Assembly: GCA_019614645.1 (NCBI GenBank)
Contig: JABWDB010000003.1
Span: 25,195,001-25,259,000, forward strand
Length of the DNA: 64,000 nt
Source of the DNA: Stratiolaelaps scimitus
Taxonomy: Eukaryota > Arthropoda > Arachnida > Mesostigmata > Laelapidae
Direction of reading: 5' to 3'
Shown here: one piece after another, positions 60,770 through 64,000 of the stretch
How the letters are laid out: each line of letters opens with the position of its first letter
Position numbering within the stretch: position 1 is the stretch's first letter
Program-made: the position numbers and the translations under genes
Notes under the pieces: generated by a model
Seen by the model: only the letters and a program-made list of their open reading frames with translations
Told to the model about the DNA's origin: nothing
Database searches by the model: none

Positions 60770-62130
60770 TATAAAGTATATTCGCACTTACCCATAGAGA
60801 CAATATACAGTTACGCGATACATTCGCGTCCGTGAATACGCACTTGATCATAAGAGTTACCATATGAATAGCGGTAATGATTTAGCTAAATAGCAGCACC
60901 GTGAAACAAAACGGTTTAGAAACCAAACAAACCACCGATGAAAGTCGCTCTACCTTTCCAAGTAACCGTCGTCATTACCTAATATTTCACACATCAGAAG
61001 CTAACGTGTGAATATAGTTATATACGTACTGTGTCCACCAAAATGAATTTCCTAATCCTCTTTACGGCGAGGCAAGGCATGCGCTCCCACCCCCGAAATA
61101 AGAGCCTAACATCGACAACTGTGAATGTTAACGGCGAAACTGTAGCATCTTAACAGGAAATACTGTTACGGAGTATACCGTGTTTCATTGTTACATTCGA
61201 GAAGCGCGCCTCTGTTAATTGTCCCAGTAGACAGATATCTACCATTGTATAGAATATATATAATATACATATATATACTTTATTCAAACATACAGTAGTT
61301 AGCAAGTATTATTTCTGAATTGTATAGAATTATATATTGGTTGTCATGGCTGTTATTTTCACATCAGTGACAAACTTGAAGGCTTGCGGCTATTGCTTCG
61401 CAATGGCCGCCCTTTTCGAATTTAAAAGCGTGTATTTCCAATCGGGTGTCCCAAGTGTGTTTGCATGCTAAATATATCGATGAACAAACATTGGCAGCCT
61501 TTGAACGGAACTCATGAAAATTAAACTCAATGATCACAGCTGTTGATCTGAACGTCTCCAGAAACAGCCACAGCTGAATACTACCCTGGAAGTGGTTGAG
61601 AAGACTTGAAGACTTCAGAGTGAATAAAGTTACTTGTACAGCTGTAGAATTCCCTTCATTGATTGCGCGGATGAGGGAATATGTCCATACGACAATGGCT
61701 ACCGTTGGTTTTAATGATAACACGATCTTGATAGGTACAATTTGTTACTTGGCTTTCGTCGTTTCTTTCAAAACATCATATTCACGGTAAATAGTGGCTC
61801 CAATGACCCGGAATGGTTGTTTCATACGAATATAATTGGTATGAGCCGCTTGAACATGCTGACTGCATACCCTGAAGTACTTCTATGCTCCTCTGGGCAC
61901 CCTTCGGTTAGCATTCGTCTGTAGAAAAAGTTCGTTTTTCCCTTTATAGAATTTTAAGTCTTCCGCAAGCAAACACGCAACTAGCATCTTATACGGTGAT
62001 TTTCACAAACCTCTAAGTCGAGCTGGTAGCTGGTGGAGCAGGTAACATTGCACCGATGCAGGAAGTACCGTCTATGTTCGGCGGGTCCCACTCGATGGCA
62101 TGGTAGCCTTATCATCACAGACGGTCGACG
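60770..62130. other. Intergenic sequence, no supported gene
   Basis: A 119-codon - strand frame at 61364-61723 overlaps a shorter + frame. Neither has a recognisable domain, and the length is within chance expectation. Confidence 0.45.
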
Positions 62131-62179
62131 TGAGGACATATAAGAGTACTTAAGCATTGTAAAATTGTAGTTCCTTGAA
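62131..62179 (+). repeat. SINE-like repeat, copy D (partial)
   Basis: GAGGACATATAAGAG followed by ACTTAAGCATTGTAAAATTG and TAGTTCCTTGAATAA match the core of copies A-C. The tail is lost. The preceding 100 bp may be a decayed tRNA-like head. Confidence 0.62.
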
Positions 62180-64000
62180 TAAGCCAAGAAGATCCTTACT
62201 TTTTACAACTTAGAATGTTCTACTACGACCCAAGCACAAATCCAGACTGGCGTATATGTACAAATACAATGAAACCGTTGCACATATTTGAGTACGCATT
62301 ATGTGTTGCTCTCGAGTACTATGACCAGCAGCAATTGTTTTCTATGTGCGTTAGACAATCACATTAACACGTAAGAACGATTAGATTAGAGACAATCGCT
62401 GCTGGCAATCGGTAGCGGTTCAATGATTCCTGGTTGACTCAAAGTCACTAGTCCACTGGCACAGGCTACATTGTGATAAATGTTACACAACACTCATTAG
62501 ATCGGCTAATCCTGGTGGAAGTCGCTAACTTTAAACTCACGTTGCAGGATTAATTAAGTGTTTAGCGAATATCGCTTCCCTGATAAGAGATCAAGGGATA
62601 GAACGATAAGGAAGGTCGTTAATTCGACTGTGGTTCACTACGCAAAGCAGCCATAGGAGACAAGCTACGTACATACCCGATTGATGCACGTTACATAGTC
62701 AACAATAGACAAGTACGGTTGTATTTTTTTTCGAATAGATCTTTTTGGCCACGCAGTAAAAGAATAATGATAATGAATGCGCTGCACGGACCTAAATTTA
62801 AGATTTGCGTATGGATAAATGTTTTGTTTATATAATACAATACGAAGCCTTCAATGTTGAGTACGACAACGATGCAACTAAGCGGTCACCCTTAGCAAGC
62901 TTTTAAGCCTGGTGTGTACACTATCTTGACGAGTGACACTGAGTTCACGAATTATCTGTCTCCATAATACGCTCACAAGCAGTTAAGGATAAACGGGTCC
63001 TCTGATCAAGCTTCGACTTTTAGACCTTGTCACAGTTTTTGGATACTATGGCGAACTAGTGTCGTTCGGTCGCTAAGGAAGCAGCGTGAGGCAAACATGT
63101 AGATTACATTAAGAGATACATACGAAACAGCTATGAATAAGTGGCGGATAGAATTTAATGAGTATGCTATTTTCCAAAGCATTTATTTATTTTGCCCGTG
63201 CTAGGAGGAGTTCTACCGCAACCTCAGGCGAGCGGTGGCAAAGGCAACAGTTTGTTTTAGCCGAAGGCTGCTGTACGAGATCCCCAAGTATATGTTGAAA
63301 CCTTATTATGATTACCACGTTTCGACAACGAACTGGTCTTCAAGTATCAATCGATCGTCTTGTGCGTGCTGGTAATAATTCAAGTTCGAATTAGGTTTAA
63401 AATCTGTTTTCTCGTCGTTCTCGTTATCTGCTTTTGTGATGGGTTTTGTTCCAGTCCATCTCGAGGGTGGCCCGCCTTGATATTCTAACACATCCATACG
63501 CGAGACAAGAACGCTCATTGCTGAACCACAATTTGTCCTAGTGGGTTCGACTTGGCGAGTTAGCCTTTGAACGGGTCACCTTCGCGAAATGTTATATCTG
63601 GCTTGTCACATCATGATCGACCCTCATGGCCGCCCCTGCGTGCGAGTATATAGGAGCACTGTAAGAGAAGTCTTCGAGAGTTCATATGATCAATACGAGT
63701 GATATTACACCTGTTAAAAAAGAAACATCCTCATGGCGGGATAAGGTGAACGTCAATTAGAAGGTGACTTTCCGTATCGAGGTGATTCTACAGACAGGTT
63801 AATCTAGGTTTAATCTAACAGAATTGTGCTTGAATTGACTCTTTTTATGAACCAGCAAGAGGGTTTCTTGATCGAATATTTAACGCGCACATTAGACGGG
63901 GTTTGAGTAATGCGGATCCAAAAGTTCATTGAGCTGATTTCTTGGTATTCAGAGTATATATTTAGAAAATATTGTGGTTACGAAACCGGCAAACGAACGT
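62180..64000. other. Intergenic sequence with ambiguous frames near 63.2-63.5 kb
   Basis: A + frame after an acceptor-like tgctag at about 63206 (EEFYRNLRRAVAKATVCFSR) and a - frame at 63312-63518 (GGPPSRWTGTKPITKADNEN) both look protein-like and overlap, so at most one is real. Otherwise nothing is seen. Confidence 0.4.

Noticed and set aside
61364..61723. 119-codon - strand frame
   Set aside because: No domain, no splice or poly-A context, and the length is within chance expectation for 64 kb at this base composition.
1..64000. CRISPR array, bacterial operon, rRNA, viral genome
   Set aside because: No regularly spaced direct repeats, Shine-Dalgarno-led gene runs, rRNA signatures or virus-like gene sets were seen.

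Overview
This is eukaryotic, metazoan nuclear DNA: a spliced gene with GT-AG introns, AT-rich intergenic sequence full of di- and trinucleotide repeats, and LINE, SINE and Tc1-type repeats. The protein and intron style, and the R1-clade and Tc1-type elements, suggest an arthropod, possibly a chelicerate such as a mite. That placement is inference. I see no rRNA gene, functional tRNA gene, CRISPR array or bacterial operon.

The one gene I can model completely is at 1106-7026 on the + strand. It has ten coding exons and encodes a 562-residue orthologue of N-PAC/GLYR1 (NDF in flies): an N-terminal PWWP domain, an acidic linker, an AT-hook and a C-terminal beta-hydroxyacid-dehydrogenase-like domain whose catalytic lysine position is asparagine. 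One intron has a GC donor. A possible divergent short coding exon lies just upstream at 540-746 on the - strand.

The rest is mostly repeat and intergenic sequence. A decayed Tc1-like transposon with about 180-bp inverted repeats lies at 11390-12745. A decayed R1-clade LINE of about 5 kb (zinc-knuckle ORF1; endonuclease plus reverse transcriptase ORF2) lies at about 16850-22060 on the - strand. Fragments of jockey/CR1-like LINEs lie at 36380-38900 and 59955-60640, both on the - strand. Four dispersed copies of a SINE-like repeat lie at about 34.9, 43.2, 58.4 and 62.1 kb. Microsatellites occur throughout, with a dense cluster at 7972-8625.

Several GC-richer islands (25.3-26.1, 27.6-27.8, 30.3-31.6, 32.0-32.6, 35.3-35.9, 44.6-45.0 and 52.8-54.4 kb) stand out from the AT-rich background and may hold 5' exons or promoters of genes I cannot name. 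I list a few splice-bounded candidates at low confidence. I did not find a convincing new multi-gene system. The most useful leads are the unusual introns of the GLYR1 gene, the SINE family, and the candidate exons in the GC-rich islands.
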